A stretch of DNA of 64,000 nucleotides from Wenjunlia tyrosinilytica (lineage in GTDB: Bacteria > Actinomycetota > Actinomycetes > Streptomycetales > Streptomycetaceae), in NCBI RefSeq assembly GCF_014646055.1, contig NZ_BMMS01000007.1:62001-126000 (forward strand). The letters are read 5' to 3'. The position numbers and the translations under genes are program-made. Under the pieces are notes generated by a model. It was not told the DNA's origin. It ran no database searches and saw only the letters and a list, made by a program, of their open reading frames with translations. How positions within the stretch are numbered: position 1 is the stretch's first letter; the number at the start of each line of letters is the position of its first letter. Positions 36,164 to 44,148 of the stretch are shown piece after piece.

Positions 36164-36207
36164 TGAGCCCGGCCGCGCAACCCGGTGAGCCCGGCCGCGC
36201 AACCCGG
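36164..36207. repeat. Two tandem 22-bp repeats after the UBP zinc-finger gene
   Basis: TGAGCCCGGCCGCGCAACCCGG occurs twice without a gap, and partial copies (GAGCCCGGTGAGCCCGATG) precede it. It lies in an otherwise empty stretch between the UBP and GNAT genes. Confidence 0.85.
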
Positions 36208-36335
36208 TGAATCCGGCTGCCGGTCGCTCGTCGATCGGCTTCCATCCGTCCCTCGGGTCACAGGAGTTGTCCCCTGTTCGTCCGGTGCGTGAACGGGACC
36301 GCCGCCTTGTCCGAGGCAGTCGGTAATCTGGCCGC

Positions 36336-36821
36336 ATGATCCGATCGGCAGCCGTTGAAGACATCCCCGAGATTCTCGCCATGGTCCGCGAACTGGCCGA
36401 CTACGAGCGCTCGATCGAGCACGCGAAGGCCACCGAGGAGCAGGTGCGCGGGGCTCTGTTCGATGAGCACCCGGCGGCGTTCGCGCTCATGGCGGAGGAC
36501 GACGAGAGCGGCGAGGCCGTGGGTTACGCCCTGTGGTTCCGCAATTTCTCGACGTGGACGGGCACGCACGGCGTCTACCTGGAGGACCTCTACGTCCGCC
36601 CGCACGCCCGCGGCGGCGGCCACGGCAAAGCCCTGCTCGCCGCGCTGGCGGACATCTGCGAGCGGCGCGGCTACGAACGGCTGGAGTGGTCGGTACTGGA
36701 CTGGAACGAGCCGTCGATCGGCTTCTACAAGTCCCTGGGGGCCGTACCCATGAACGAGTGGACCGTCTTCCGGCTCTCCGGGGCCCCGCTGAGCGAGCTC
36801 GCAGCATCTCGTTCGAATTAA
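36336..36821 (+). CDS. GNAT family N-acetyltransferase (diamine acetyltransferase-like)
   Basis: A 161-residue acetyltransferase. The acetyl-CoA loop reads VRPHARGGGHGKALLAALAD, preceded by YLEDLYV (beta4) and followed by WSVLDWNEPSIGFYKSLGA. The arrangement FSTWTGTHGVYLEDLYV with DWN is typical of the spermidine/diamine (SSAT-like) subgroup. ATG 36336 starts MIRSAAVEDIPEIL. It stands alone, upstream of the prsH-sigH promoter region. Confidence 0.87.
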   Translation: MIRSAAVEDIPEILAMVRELADYERSIEHAKATEEQVRGALFDEHPAAFALMAEDDESGEAVGYALWFRNFSTWTGTHGVYLEDLYVRPHARGGGHGKALLAALADICERRGYERLEWSVLDWNEPSIGFYKSLGAVPMNEWTVFRLSGAPLSELAASRSN

Positions 36822-36846
36822 GTCGTCCAACCCCTGTCACTGTACG

Positions 36847-36870
36847 CACTCATTGACTTACCATGAGTGA
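36847..36870 (+). promoter_or_regulatory. BldD-like box and inverted repeat upstream of prsH-sigH
   Basis: TTACCATGAGTGA (36858-36870) matches the BldD consensus TNACNCWGNGTNA except for one base. It overlaps an inverted repeat CACTCAT-N9-ATGAGTG (36847-36869), with TTGACT, a possible -35 box, between the arms. Direct BldD repression of sigH is known in S. coelicolor (recalled), which supports the call. Confidence 0.65.
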
Positions 36871-37052
36871 CAGGACGCAGGTACGGGGGCGTGCTCCGTC
36901 CGGGCGACATCGCGGCACAGATCGCGATAGCGTCACTGGGCGGTGCGCAGAGGGCGGACCGCGCGGCCGGGAAGGACGACCGGTTACCGCGACCAGCGGT
37001 GGGCGGCTGTCGCAGAACAGCGCAACCACCATGCGTCACCTTGGAGGTGAGG

Positions 37053-37466
37053 GTGTCCCAGATCGAAGGCGAGCCCGGAACGCAGGACTTCGTCGAGGTC
37101 CGGCTACCCGCGGCAGGGGCCTATCTGTCGGTACTGCGGACGGCGACCGCCGGACTCGCGGCCCGCTTGGACTTCACCCTCGACGAGATCGAAGATCTGC
37201 GAATCGCCGTCGACGAGGCCTGCGCCATCCTGCTCCAGCAGGCGGTGCCGGGCAGTGTCCTGTCGTGCGTCTTCCGGCTTGTGGGAGACGCCCTGCGGGT
37301 GACCGTATCGGCGCCCACCACAGACGGACGCGCTCCCGAGCGCGACACTTTCGCCTGGACCGTGCTTTCGGCACTCGCGGGCGAGGTCGACTCGAGCGTG
37401 GCCGAAGACCGTACCGTGAGCATCAGCCTGCACAAGAAGCGCGGTGCGGGCCCCGGGCTGTCGTGA
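37053..37466 (+). CDS. prsH: Anti-sigma factor for SigH (PrsH/UshX type)
   Basis: A 137-residue HATPase_c protein. GTG 37053 follows GGAGG at ideal spacing and gives a start reading SQIEGEPGTQDFVEVRLPA; longer in-frame starts are not supported. LDEIEDLRIAVDEACAILL is the N-box with the Mg-binding Glu/Asp and a replaced Asn; DALRVTVSAPTTDGR and DRTVSISLHKK follow. It lacks a clear G1 glycine motif, so it may bind rather than phosphorylate. Gene order and similarity to the SCO5244 protein identify it as the sequestering partner of the sigma factor encoded next. Confidence 0.85.
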   Translation: MSQIEGEPGTQDFVEVRLPAAGAYLSVLRTATAGLAARLDFTLDEIEDLRIAVDEACAILLQQAVPGSVLSCVFRLVGDALRVTVSAPTTDGRAPERDTFAWTVLSALAGEVDSSVAEDRTVSISLHKKRGAGPGLS

Positions 37467-37477
37467 GGACCATCGCC

Positions 37478-37660
37478 ATGACCACCGCCTTCACCGCCGA
37501 GACGGCCCCGACGCCGACCGCGGGCTTCCCCAGTGCCGCGTGCCGGGGCTCCCTCGCGTCCCGGGCCGGCCGACGGCTCCCGGCGGTACAACCGTGTTCG
37601 ACCCCAGCGCACTCCCACCAGGCGCCGGTGCGTCCAAAGCGGAACGGGGAATCGCCGTGA
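37478..37660 (+). CDS. Possible 60-residue ORF bridging prsH and sigH
   Basis: ATG 37478 has GAGGA nine bases upstream, and the frame (starting MTTAFTAETAPTPTAGF) ends in a TGA that overlaps GTG 37657 of sigH. Its third-position G/C appears higher than that of the sigH frame over the same bases. It is Thr/Ala/Pro-rich, then basic, with no recognisable domain. Alternatively, these bases encode an N-terminal extension of SigH from GTG 37444. Both readings remain open. Confidence 0.3.
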   Translation: MTTAFTAETAPTPTAGFPSAACRGSLASRAGRRLPAVQPCSTPAHSHQAPVRPKRNGESP

Positions 37661-38757
37661 GCGAGACGGAACGCAGCACGGAGCGCGTCGCACCCGGCGT
37701 GCACGACAGGGCGCTGCCCACCCAGGCGGGGGCAGGCGGCCATGGCGACTCCGCCCGGGCGCGCGGCGGACCCGCGCCCGGGCACGGCCGGGTCGGGGCG
37801 GACGAACCGACCCGTCCGGGCAGGCCCGACACCACCGACACCACCGACACCACGGACACCACCGACACGGATCCGACCGGCCTCGCGGGGCCGATGGACC
37901 CGGTCGACCCGAACGGTTCCCCCGAAACGCATTCCCTCGAGTCAAAGGCGGCGACAGACCCAGACATGGCGGAGCAGGCGGAACCGATGGAACAGCACCA
38001 CCTGCACGACCGCACAGGCGCGAAAGCGCTGTTCGTGGCACTGTCCAAACTGCCGGACGGATCACCCGAGCGGGCCGAGCTGCGCAATCAGCTGGTCCGG
38101 ATGCACCTGCCGCTGGTGGAGCACCTGGCCCGCCGCTTCCGCAACCGCGGCGAGCCCCTGGACGACCTCACCCAGGTCGCCACCATCGGGCTGATCAAGT
38201 CCGTGGACCGGTTCGACCCCGAGCGGGGCGTCGAGTTCTCCACCTACGCCACCCCCACGGTGGTCGGCGAGATCAAGCGGCACTTCCGGGACAAGGGCTG
38301 GGCGGTCCGCGTCCCCCGGCGCCTTCAGGAGCTCCGTCTGTCGCTGACGTCGGCGACGGGCGAGCTTTCCCAGCGGCACGGCCGGGCGCCGACCGTGCAC
38401 GAGCTCGCGGAGCACCTGGGCATCTCCGAGGAAGAGGTCCTGGAGGGCCTGGAGTCGGCGAACGCCTACAGCACGCTCTCCCTCGACGTCCCGGACACGG
38501 ACGACGAGTCCCCGGCCGTCGCGGACACCCTGGGCGCCGAGGACGACGCCCTGGAGGGCGTGGAGTACCGGGAGTCGCTCAAGCCGCTGCTGGAGCAGCT
38601 TCCGCCGCGGGAGAAGAAGATCCTGCTGCTGCGGTTCTTCGGCAATATGACCCAGTCGCAGATCGCGCAGGAGGTCGGCATCTCGCAGATGCACGTCTCC
38701 CGCCTGCTGGCCCGCACGCTCGCGCAGCTGCGGGAGAGACTGCTCGTCGAGGAGTGA
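37657..38757 (+). CDS. sigH: SigB-family sigma factor SigH
   Basis: A 366-residue stress and development sigma factor. A disordered acidic N-terminal region (~110 residues) contains a TDT/DTT repeat encoded by four 9-bp units (37828-37863). Then come region 2 (LARRFRNRGEPLDDLTQVA, DRFDPERGVEFSTYATPTVV), region 3 (LSQRHGRAPTVHELAEHLG) and region 4 (PREKKILLLRFFGNMTQSQI, then QEVGISQMHVSRLLAR). GTG 37657 has GGGGA upstream; a frame from GTG 37444 could add 71 residues. SigH in S. coelicolor is known to exist in several sizes (recalled). Confidence 0.9.
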   Translation: MSETERSTERVAPGVHDRALPTQAGAGGHGDSARARGGPAPGHGRVGADEPTRPGRPDTTDTTDTTDTTDTDPTGLAGPMDPVDPNGSPETHSLESKAATDPDMAEQAEPMEQHHLHDRTGAKALFVALSKLPDGSPERAELRNQLVRMHLPLVEHLARRFRNRGEPLDDLTQVATIGLIKSVDRFDPERGVEFSTYATPTVVGEIKRHFRDKGWAVRVPRRLQELRLSLTSATGELSQRHGRAPTVHELAEHLGISEEEVLEGLESANAYSTLSLDVPDTDDESPAVADTLGAEDDALEGVEYRESLKPLLEQLPPREKKILLLRFFGNMTQSQIAQEVGISQMHVSRLLARTLAQLRERLLVEE

Positions 38758-38781
38758 CGCCGGGGCGGCGCGAGTGCCGGG

Positions 38782-39219
38782 CTACTCGCGCGGCCCGGAC
38801 AGCGCCTCGGTCGTCGCGGGGTGGATCAGCGTGAAGGCACCGACGAGCGCCACGACGCCCAGACCCACCCCCGCCGCGATCATCCCGCCGCCGTTCTGCG
38901 CCATCGTCCAGGCCACCGGCAGGGCGAGCAGCTGAAGGACCAGCACCGGGCCCCGGCTCCAGCCGCGCACCTTCAGCAGGCCGCGGGAGGCCAGCAGCGG
39001 CATCAGGGCGATGCACAGCACCGCGACGCCTCCGACCTCGGCCCGCATCGGGTCGTCCGGGTCACCGACGACACCCTCGACCATCATGTAGACGGCCCAG
39101 GCCGCGAGCACCGCGCCTTCGAGGGCGGCCACCGCCGCGGCCACCGTCACGGTCGGCGGCCGGGAGGCCGGGCCCGCGGGAGTCGGGTCGTCCTGGGTTG
39201 ACTGGGTCTTCGCGCTCAC
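38782..39219 (-). CDS. Small integral membrane protein
   Basis: A 145-residue protein with four predicted membrane helices (VAAAVAALEGAVLAAWAVYM, EVGGVAVLCIALMPLLAS, GPVLVLQLLALPVAWTMA, IAAGVGLGVVALVGAFTLI) and a polar N-terminus. No known motif is visible. It lies convergent with sigH and starts at GTG 39219, divergent from the lipid kinase gene. Function unknown. Confidence 0.8.
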   Translation of the reverse strand: MSAKTQSTQDDPTPAGPASRPPTVTVAAAVAALEGAVLAAWAVYMMVEGVVGDPDDPMRAEVGGVAVLCIALMPLLASRGLLKVRGWSRGPVLVLQLLALPVAWTMAQNGGGMIAAGVGLGVVALVGAFTLIHPATTEALSGPRE

Positions 39220-39281
39220 ACCTTGAAGGGTAGAGGGAGGCGGAGTGTCCTCCGCACCGACCCGTGGCTACGCTTCCTTCC

Positions 39282-40244
39282 ATGCGCGCACTCCTCGTGG
39301 TCAATCCGGCAGCCACCACCACGAGCGCGCGGACCCGTGATGTGCTGATCCATGCCCTGGCCAGCGATCTCAAACTCGAGGTCGCGGCCACGGAGTACCG
39401 GGGCCACGCCCGCGACCTCGGCCGCCGGGCGGCCGACTCCGACGACATCGAACTCGTCGTCGCGCTCGGCGGGGACGGCACGGTCAACGAGGTCGTCAAC
39501 GGTCTGCTCCACAACGGCCCCTCCCACGACCTTCCGAAGCTCGCCGTGGTCCCCGGCGGCAGCACCAATGTCTTCGCCCGCGGGCTGGGGCTGCCCAATG
39601 ACGCGGTGGAGGCCACCGGCGCCGTGCTGGACGCGCTGCGCACCGGAAGTGAGCGCAGTATCGGGCTCGGGCTCGTGAGCGGAACGCCGGGGACGACCGA
39701 CGAGGCGGTGCCGGCCCGCTGGTTCACCTTCTGCGCGGGGCTCGGATTCGACGCGGGAGTGGTCGGCCGTGTCGAGGGACACCGCGCGGAGGGAAAGCGC
39801 TCGACCCATTCCCTTTATGTGCGGCAGGTCGTGCGCCAATTCCTGGGCGATCCGCACCGCAGGCGGGGCGCGATCACGCTCGAGCGGCCGGGCAAGGACG
39901 CCGTCGGGGGACTGGTCGTGGCCATAGTGTCGAACACCTCACCGTGGACGTACCTGGGGAACCGGCCGGTGTACGCCTCCCCGCTGGCGTCCTTCGACAC
40001 GGCGCTGGACCTGCTCGCGCTGTCCAAGCTGTCCCCGTCGTCGGTCACCCGCTATGCCTCGCAACTGCTCTCCTCCTCCGGGCGGGGGCCGCGCGGCAAG
40101 CATGTGGTGTCCCTCCACGACGCCCCGGAGTTCACCCTCCGCAGCCGTGAGCCGCTGCCCTTTCAGGTGGACGGAGACCACTTGGGACTCCGCAGTAACG
40201 CCACGTTCACAGGCGTACGGCGAGCACTGCGTGTGATTGTGTGA
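39282..40244 (+). CDS. Diacylglycerol kinase-family lipid kinase
   Basis: A 320-residue protein of the DAGK/sphingosine-kinase catalytic fold: LLVVNPAATTTSARTRD at the start, the nucleotide loop VVALGGDGTVNEVVNGLL, VVPGGSTNVFARGLGLP, and a C-terminal beta domain with PFQVDGDHLG. It probably phosphorylates a lipid such as diacylglycerol, although family members also act on other lipids. ATG 39282 is the natural start (MRALLVVNP). It ends just before a T-rich terminator ahead of wblE. Confidence 0.87.
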   Translation: MRALLVVNPAATTTSARTRDVLIHALASDLKLEVAATEYRGHARDLGRRAADSDDIELVVALGGDGTVNEVVNGLLHNGPSHDLPKLAVVPGGSTNVFARGLGLPNDAVEATGAVLDALRTGSERSIGLGLVSGTPGTTDEAVPARWFTFCAGLGFDAGVVGRVEGHRAEGKRSTHSLYVRQVVRQFLGDPHRRRGAITLERPGKDAVGGLVVAIVSNTSPWTYLGNRPVYASPLASFDTALDLLALSKLSPSSVTRYASQLLSSSGRGPRGKHVVSLHDAPEFTLRSREPLPFQVDGDHLGLRSNATFTGVRRALRVIV

Positions 40245-40248
40245 GTAG

Positions 40249-40268
40249 AAGGGCCCTCTGGCCTTTTT
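40249..40268 (+). terminator. Rho-independent-like terminator after the lipid kinase gene
   Basis: AAGGGCC and GGCCTT pair with one bulged G around CTCT and run into TTTTT. It begins five bases after the stop codon and is one of few sites here with a T-tract. Confidence 0.65.
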
Positions 40269-40504
40269 CTCGAACTCATAGGCTGGTTTGCACCCCATGG
40301 AAGTACGCCTGTGAGCTAAGCGACACCAAGGAATCAAAAAAACCTTCCCCGAAGGGGTTGTATCCGGGGCCGAGGTTTGCGAGTCTCTTTCTTGGCAGTC
40401 GGGACGTCCCCTCAACGAGGGCCCCGAAGCCCGAAACCAACCTCACCCTTGCAGGACCACAGCGGGAGATCCCGCTTGCTGGCCCTTCTCTTGTGAGGGG
40501 ATTC

Positions 40505-40518
40505 GTGAAAGCGTTCAC
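40505..40518 (+). promoter_or_regulatory. Perfect Crp-type palindrome in the wblE leader
   Basis: GTGAAAGCGTTCAC is a perfect GTGA-N6-TCAC site, 56 bases before the wblE start. The 329-base region 40245-40573 is unusually A/T-rich for this genome and otherwise holds only small hairpins (such as CCTTCCCCGAAGG). The mycobacterial orthologue whiB1 is Crp-controlled (established knowledge), which fits. No experimental evidence for this strain is implied. Confidence 0.5.
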
Positions 40519-40573
40519 ATTCACAAGCGTGTCTGCGGGTAACCCCCCGCCGACAGGAGGAGATGGAGCAGCT

Positions 40574-40831
40574 ATGGACTGGCGCCACCGCGCTGTGTGC
40601 CGCGAGGAAGACCCCGAGCTTTTCTTCCCCATCGGCAACACTGGTCCTGCGCTGCTGCAGATCGAGGAAGCCAAGGCTGTCTGCCGGCGTTGCCCCGTCA
40701 TGGAGCAGTGCCTGCAGTGGGCCCTTGAGTCCGGCCAGGACGCCGGTGTGTGGGGTGGCCTCAGCGAGGACGAGCGCCGCGCGATGAAGCGCCGCGCCGC
40801 CCGGAACCGGGCGCGCAGCAACAGCGCCTGA
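40574..40831 (+). CDS. wblE: WhiB-like iron-sulfur transcription factor WblE
   Basis: An 85-residue WhiB-family protein. The four Fe-S ligands are Cys9 (AVCREE), then C-x2-C-x5-C in AVCRRCPVMEQCLQW. GVWGGLSEDERR is the conserved turn, and the end is a basic AT-hook-like tail (RAMKRRAARNRARSNSA). This is the WhiB1/WblE type, a nitric-oxide- and oxygen-responsive regulator that binds the main sigma factor region 4. ATG 40574 is chosen from the universal start MDWRHRAVC. It is a single gene with a long leader and a terminator at 40935-40959. Confidence 0.95.
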   Translation: MDWRHRAVCREEDPELFFPIGNTGPALLQIEEAKAVCRRCPVMEQCLQWALESGQDAGVWGGLSEDERRAMKRRAARNRARSNSA

Positions 40832-40934
40832 CAAAGACCCGCCAGACCCACAGCGCTTGCCCCGGGCCGGATCGCACATCCGGCCCACCCCCGAGACGCA
40901 GCGCGCAGTACGACCGCAGCACCGCAGTACCTGG

Positions 40935-40959
40935 CCCCGACCGGCTGAACCGGTCGGGG
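40935..40959. terminator. Terminator after wblE
   Basis: CCCCGACCGG and CCGGTCGGGG form a perfect 10-bp stem around CTGAA, between wblE and the convergent sensor kinase gene. Confidence 0.85.
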
Positions 40960-41109
40960 TCGGTTGTCTTTCCGGTGCGCCGGTCCGGCGTCCCTGTCGG
41001 CCGTCCGTCTCCGGAGAGTTCTCCGGTGCGGCTTCGGCGGCTGTTTCCGGCCATCCCTCGACGTACGCCGCGGGAACGGCGGTGCGGCGCCAGTGGTCCA
41101 GACCATGGT

Positions 41110-42591
41110 CTAGTCCGCGTCGATGCGCAGGTCGAGCAGGACCCGGGTGCCACCGCCGGGCGCGGGCAGCATGTCGAAGCTTCCCCCCAGTTCGCCGACC
41201 ACGAGGGTGCGGACGATCTGCAGGCCGAGGTTGCCCGAGTTCTGCGGGTCGAACCCGTCCGGCATACCGCGCCCGTTGTCCGAGACGGTGATCAGAAGGC
41301 GCTCCTGAGCACGTGAGCCATTGCCGTCCAGGGCGCGGGTGCGCACCGCCCCGACCTCCACCTCGCCCTGGTCACCCGGCCCGAAGCCGTGCTCCAGCGC
41401 GTTCTGCAGGAGTTCGGTGAGGACCATCGACAGCGGTGTGGCCACCTCGGCGGCGAGTATCCCGAACCTGCCCACGCGGCGTCCGGCGACCCGCCCCGGG
41501 GACAGCTCGGAGACCATCGCCAGCACCCGGTCGGCGATCGAGTCGAACTCCACCCGCTCGTCCAGCGTCTGCGACAGCGTCTCGTGCACGATCGCGATCG
41601 AGCCCACCCGCCGCACCGCCTCCTCCAGTGCCGACCTGGCCGGGGCGGAGTCCATGCGGCGGGCCTGGAGGCGCAGCAGGGCGGCGACGGTCTGGAGGTT
41701 GTTCTTCACCCGGTGGTGGATCTCCCGGATGGTGGCGTCCTTGGTGATCAGCTCACGCTCGCGGCGGCGAAGCTCGGTGACGTCCCGGCACAGCACGAGG
41801 GACCCGATGCGCCGGCCCTTGGGCTTGAGCGGGATGGCCCGAAGCTGGATCGCGCACTCCTCGCCCTCCACCTCGGTCTCGCGCGGCGCCCAGCCGCTGG
41901 CGATCTTGACCAGGGCCTCGTCGACCGCGCCGCGCGAGGGCGCGAGGTCGGCGGTGACCTCGCCGAGGTGGTGCCCGACCAGGTCGGCGGCCAGGCCCAG
42001 GCGGTGGTAGGCGGACAGCGCGTTGGGGCTGGCGTACTGGACGATGCCGTCGGAGTCGAGGCGGATCAGGCCGTCGCCGGCGCGGGGCGAGGCATCCATG
42101 TCGACCTGCTCGCCGGGGAAGGGAAACGATCCTGCGGCGATCATCTGGGCCAGGTCGGAAGCGCTCTGGAGATAGGTGAGCTCCAGGCGGCTGGGGGTGC
42201 GCACGGTCAGGAGGTTGGTGTTGCGGGCGATCACACCGAGCACCCTGCCCTCGCGGCGGACGGGAATGGACTCGACCCGGACCGGCACCTCCTCGCGCCA
42301 CTCGGGGTCGCCCTCGCGTACGATGCGACCTTCGTCCAGTGCGGCGTCCAGAAGAGGGCGACGGCCTCGGGGAACGAGATGGCCGACCATGTCGTCCTGG
42401 TAGGAGGTGGGGCCGGTGTTGGGGCGCATCTGGGCCACCGAGACGTACCGGGTCCCGTCGCGGGTGGGCACCCACAGCACCAGGTCGGCGAAGGAGAGGT
42501 CGGAGAGCAGTTGCCACTCCGAAACCAGCAGGTGGAGCCACTCGAGGTCGGAGTCGCCGAGAGCGGTGTGCTGGCGGACGAGATCGTTCAT
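41110..42591 (-). CDS. PdtaS-like sensor histidine kinase (GAF/PAS, HisKA_2)
   Basis: A 493-residue cytoplasmic kinase. A GAF-like N-domain (EWLHLLVSEWQLLSDLSFAD) and a PAS domain (GLIRLDSDGIVQYASPNALS) precede a HisKA_2 dimerisation box with the phospho-His in IREIHHRVKNNLQTVAALLR. The HATPase domain has LTELLQNALEHGF, VSDNGRGMPDGF and NLGLQIVRTL. This is the mycobacterial PdtaS plan, whose partner is an ANTAR RNA-binding regulator; no such gene is adjacent. ATG 42591 has GGAG eight bases upstream. A DasR-like sequence lies about 58 bases before the start. Confidence 0.9.
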   Translation of the reverse strand: MNDLVRQHTALGDSDLEWLHLLVSEWQLLSDLSFADLVLWVPTRDGTRYVSVAQMRPNTGPTSYQDDMVGHLVPRGRRPLLDAALDEGRIVREGDPEWREEVPVRVESIPVRREGRVLGVIARNTNLLTVRTPSRLELTYLQSASDLAQMIAAGSFPFPGEQVDMDASPRAGDGLIRLDSDGIVQYASPNALSAYHRLGLAADLVGHHLGEVTADLAPSRGAVDEALVKIASGWAPRETEVEGEECAIQLRAIPLKPKGRRIGSLVLCRDVTELRRRERELITKDATIREIHHRVKNNLQTVAALLRLQARRMDSAPARSALEEAVRRVGSIAIVHETLSQTLDERVEFDSIADRVLAMVSELSPGRVAGRRVGRFGILAAEVATPLSMVLTELLQNALEHGFGPGDQGEVEVGAVRTRALDGNGSRAQERLLITVSDNGRGMPDGFDPQNSGNLGLQIVRTLVVGELGGSFDMLPAPGGGTRVLLDLRIDAD

Positions 42592-42648
42592 GGACGGCAC
42601 TCCTGGAGAGTACCCGGATCCGGAAAGACGAAAGTGTGGACATCCGCA

Positions 42649-42664
42649 ATTGGTCTAGTCCACA
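42649..42664 (-). promoter_or_regulatory. DasR-like (dre) site upstream of the PdtaS-like kinase
   Basis: ATTGGTCTAGTCCACA matches the DasR consensus ACTGGTCTAGACCAGT at 12 of 16 positions, including the whole TGGTCTAG core. Another 12/16 match, AGTGGTCCAGACCATG, lies just beyond the other end of the same gene (41092-41107). The rest of 42601-43011 holds no gene, only GC-rich direct repeats (GGACGTCCCCAGGCCC) before a terminator. Confidence 0.4.
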
Positions 42665-42957
42665 ATAGGGAATAGCATTTAGCTCCACCCGCACCGCACA
42701 GGCGGGTGGTCGGAGGCGACGGCGTTCTCTGCCCTGACTGCGCAGCCGCCTCCCGGTCGGTCGACCGTGCTCCACGTGGTCCGCACACCCGTGGTGCCCG
42801 CGGCCGACGTCAGCTCCGGGCTGCGGTACCGGACAGGTTGAGGGTCCTGTCCCGGTGCCGCGGCCCGAAGTGCTGTCCGGGGACTTCTCCCGTCCCCGTC
42901 CGTCCCCCGGCCCCCGTCCCCGGACGTCCCCAGGCCCGGACGTCCCCAGGCCCGGAC

Positions 42958-42994
42958 GGCAGGCCCCGACTCCCACAGGGAGCCGGGGCCTGCC
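42958..42994 (-). terminator. Terminator after the SIS-domain gene
   Basis: GGCAGGCCCCG and CGGGGCCTGCC form an 11-bp stem, extended inside by CTCCC/GGGAG. It lies 18 bases past the stop of the minus-strand SIS gene. Confidence 0.85.
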
Positions 42995-43011
42995 GCGCGC
43001 CGTGCCGTGGT

Positions 43012-44082
43012 TCAGTGCGTCTCGGTGACCTTGGCCAGGGCACGCGGGGCGTCCGGGTCCTGGCCGCGTGCCACGGTGACCTCGTAGGCGAGCTGCTGGA
43101 GGGGCAGGATCTCCAGGATCGGCTGCACCTCCTCGGGCACACCCGACGGCAGGACGAAGCCGGCGCTGGCCGCCTCCACCTGGTCGCGCTGCCCGATGAC
43201 GACGAGGTCGGCGCCCCGGCCGCGCAGACGGTCCAGAACGGGCTGCAGCGCCTCGCCGCCCTTGCCGTCCGGCACGATCGCGATCACCGGCGAGACGTTG
43301 TCGACCATCGCCAGCGGCCCATGGAGCAGGTCCGCGCCCGAGAACGGGCCGGCGGGGATGTAGGTGGTCTCCATCAGCTTCAGCGCCGCCTCCCGGGCGG
43401 TCGGGTAGCCGTAGCCGCGCGAGGTGATGACCAGCCGCTGCGCGAAGCGGTAGCGCTGGGCGAGCTCCTTGACCTCGTCCTTGCGCTCCAGGATCGCCCT
43501 GGCCAGGTCCGGCAGGCCCTTGGCCGCCGCACCGTCACCGCCGCGCAGTCCCTCGACGAACAGGTAGAGCGACAGCAGCTCCGCCGTGTACGTCTTCGTG
43601 GCGGGCAGGGCCTTCTCGGGACCGGCCAGCACGTCGATGTGGTATTCGGAGACCTCGGCGAGCGGGGAGTCGGCGTTGTTGGTCACCGCGAGGGTGATCG
43701 CCCCGGCCCGGCGGGCGGCCTTGGCGGAGGCCACCAGATCGGGCGAGCCGCCGGACTGGCTGACGGTGACGACCAGGCAGTCGGTCAGGTCGGGCTCGGC
43801 GCCGTACGCGGTCGTGGTGGACATGGAGGTCAGGCCGGCGGGCTTGCCCAGCAGAACCTCGATCAGGTACTTGGCGTACAGCGCGGCGTTGTCGGACGTG
43901 CCGCGGGCGGTGAGCAGGACGAAGCGGGGGTTGCGCTCGGCTATCGCGCCCGCGATCTCCCGGATCCTGGGCGCGCCCTCGTCGAGGATGCGGCGGAGCA
44001 CGTCGGGCTGCTCGGCCATCTCCCCGGACATGATCCGGCCCGGCCGGCTCGGCTCGTGCGGGGTCGGATTGTCGGCGGTCAT
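43012..44082 (-). CDS. Double SIS-domain sugar isomerase/deaminase (AgaS/GlmS-like)
   Basis: A 356-residue protein with two SIS domains: FVLLTARGTSDNAALYAKYL and VVTVSQSGGSPDLVASAKAA in the first, RLVITSRGYGYPTAREAALK with TYIPAGPFSGADLLHGPLAM in the second. The family isomerises or deaminates phosphosugars such as glucosamine-6-phosphate. It sits 66 bases downstream of dasD, in the GlcNAc uptake locus, so a role in amino-sugar catabolism is likely. ATG 44082 is chosen because GGAGG lies eight bases upstream; earlier ATGs lack this. It is not the short NagB-type deaminase. Confidence 0.85.
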   Translation of the reverse strand: MTADNPTPHEPSRPGRIMSGEMAEQPDVLRRILDEGAPRIREIAGAIAERNPRFVLLTARGTSDNAALYAKYLIEVLLGKPAGLTSMSTTTAYGAEPDLTDCLVVTVSQSGGSPDLVASAKAARRAGAITLAVTNNADSPLAEVSEYHIDVLAGPEKALPATKTYTAELLSLYLFVEGLRGGDGAAAKGLPDLARAILERKDEVKELAQRYRFAQRLVITSRGYGYPTAREAALKLMETTYIPAGPFSGADLLHGPLAMVDNVSPVIAIVPDGKGGEALQPVLDRLRGRGADLVVIGQRDQVEAASAGFVLPSGVPEEVQPILEILPLQQLAYEVTVARGQDPDAPRALAKVTETH

Positions 44083-44148
44083 GCGTGGGGCCTCCATAGG
44101 TCGTTCATTGACAACAGCTGCCGAAGCCGCCGGTATCAACCGCGTCCG

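Noticed and set aside
40330-40359. SigR-type promoter GGAAT ... GTT before wblE
   Set aside because: The spacing is 22 bases rather than the required 18 or 19, and it overlaps a small hairpin.
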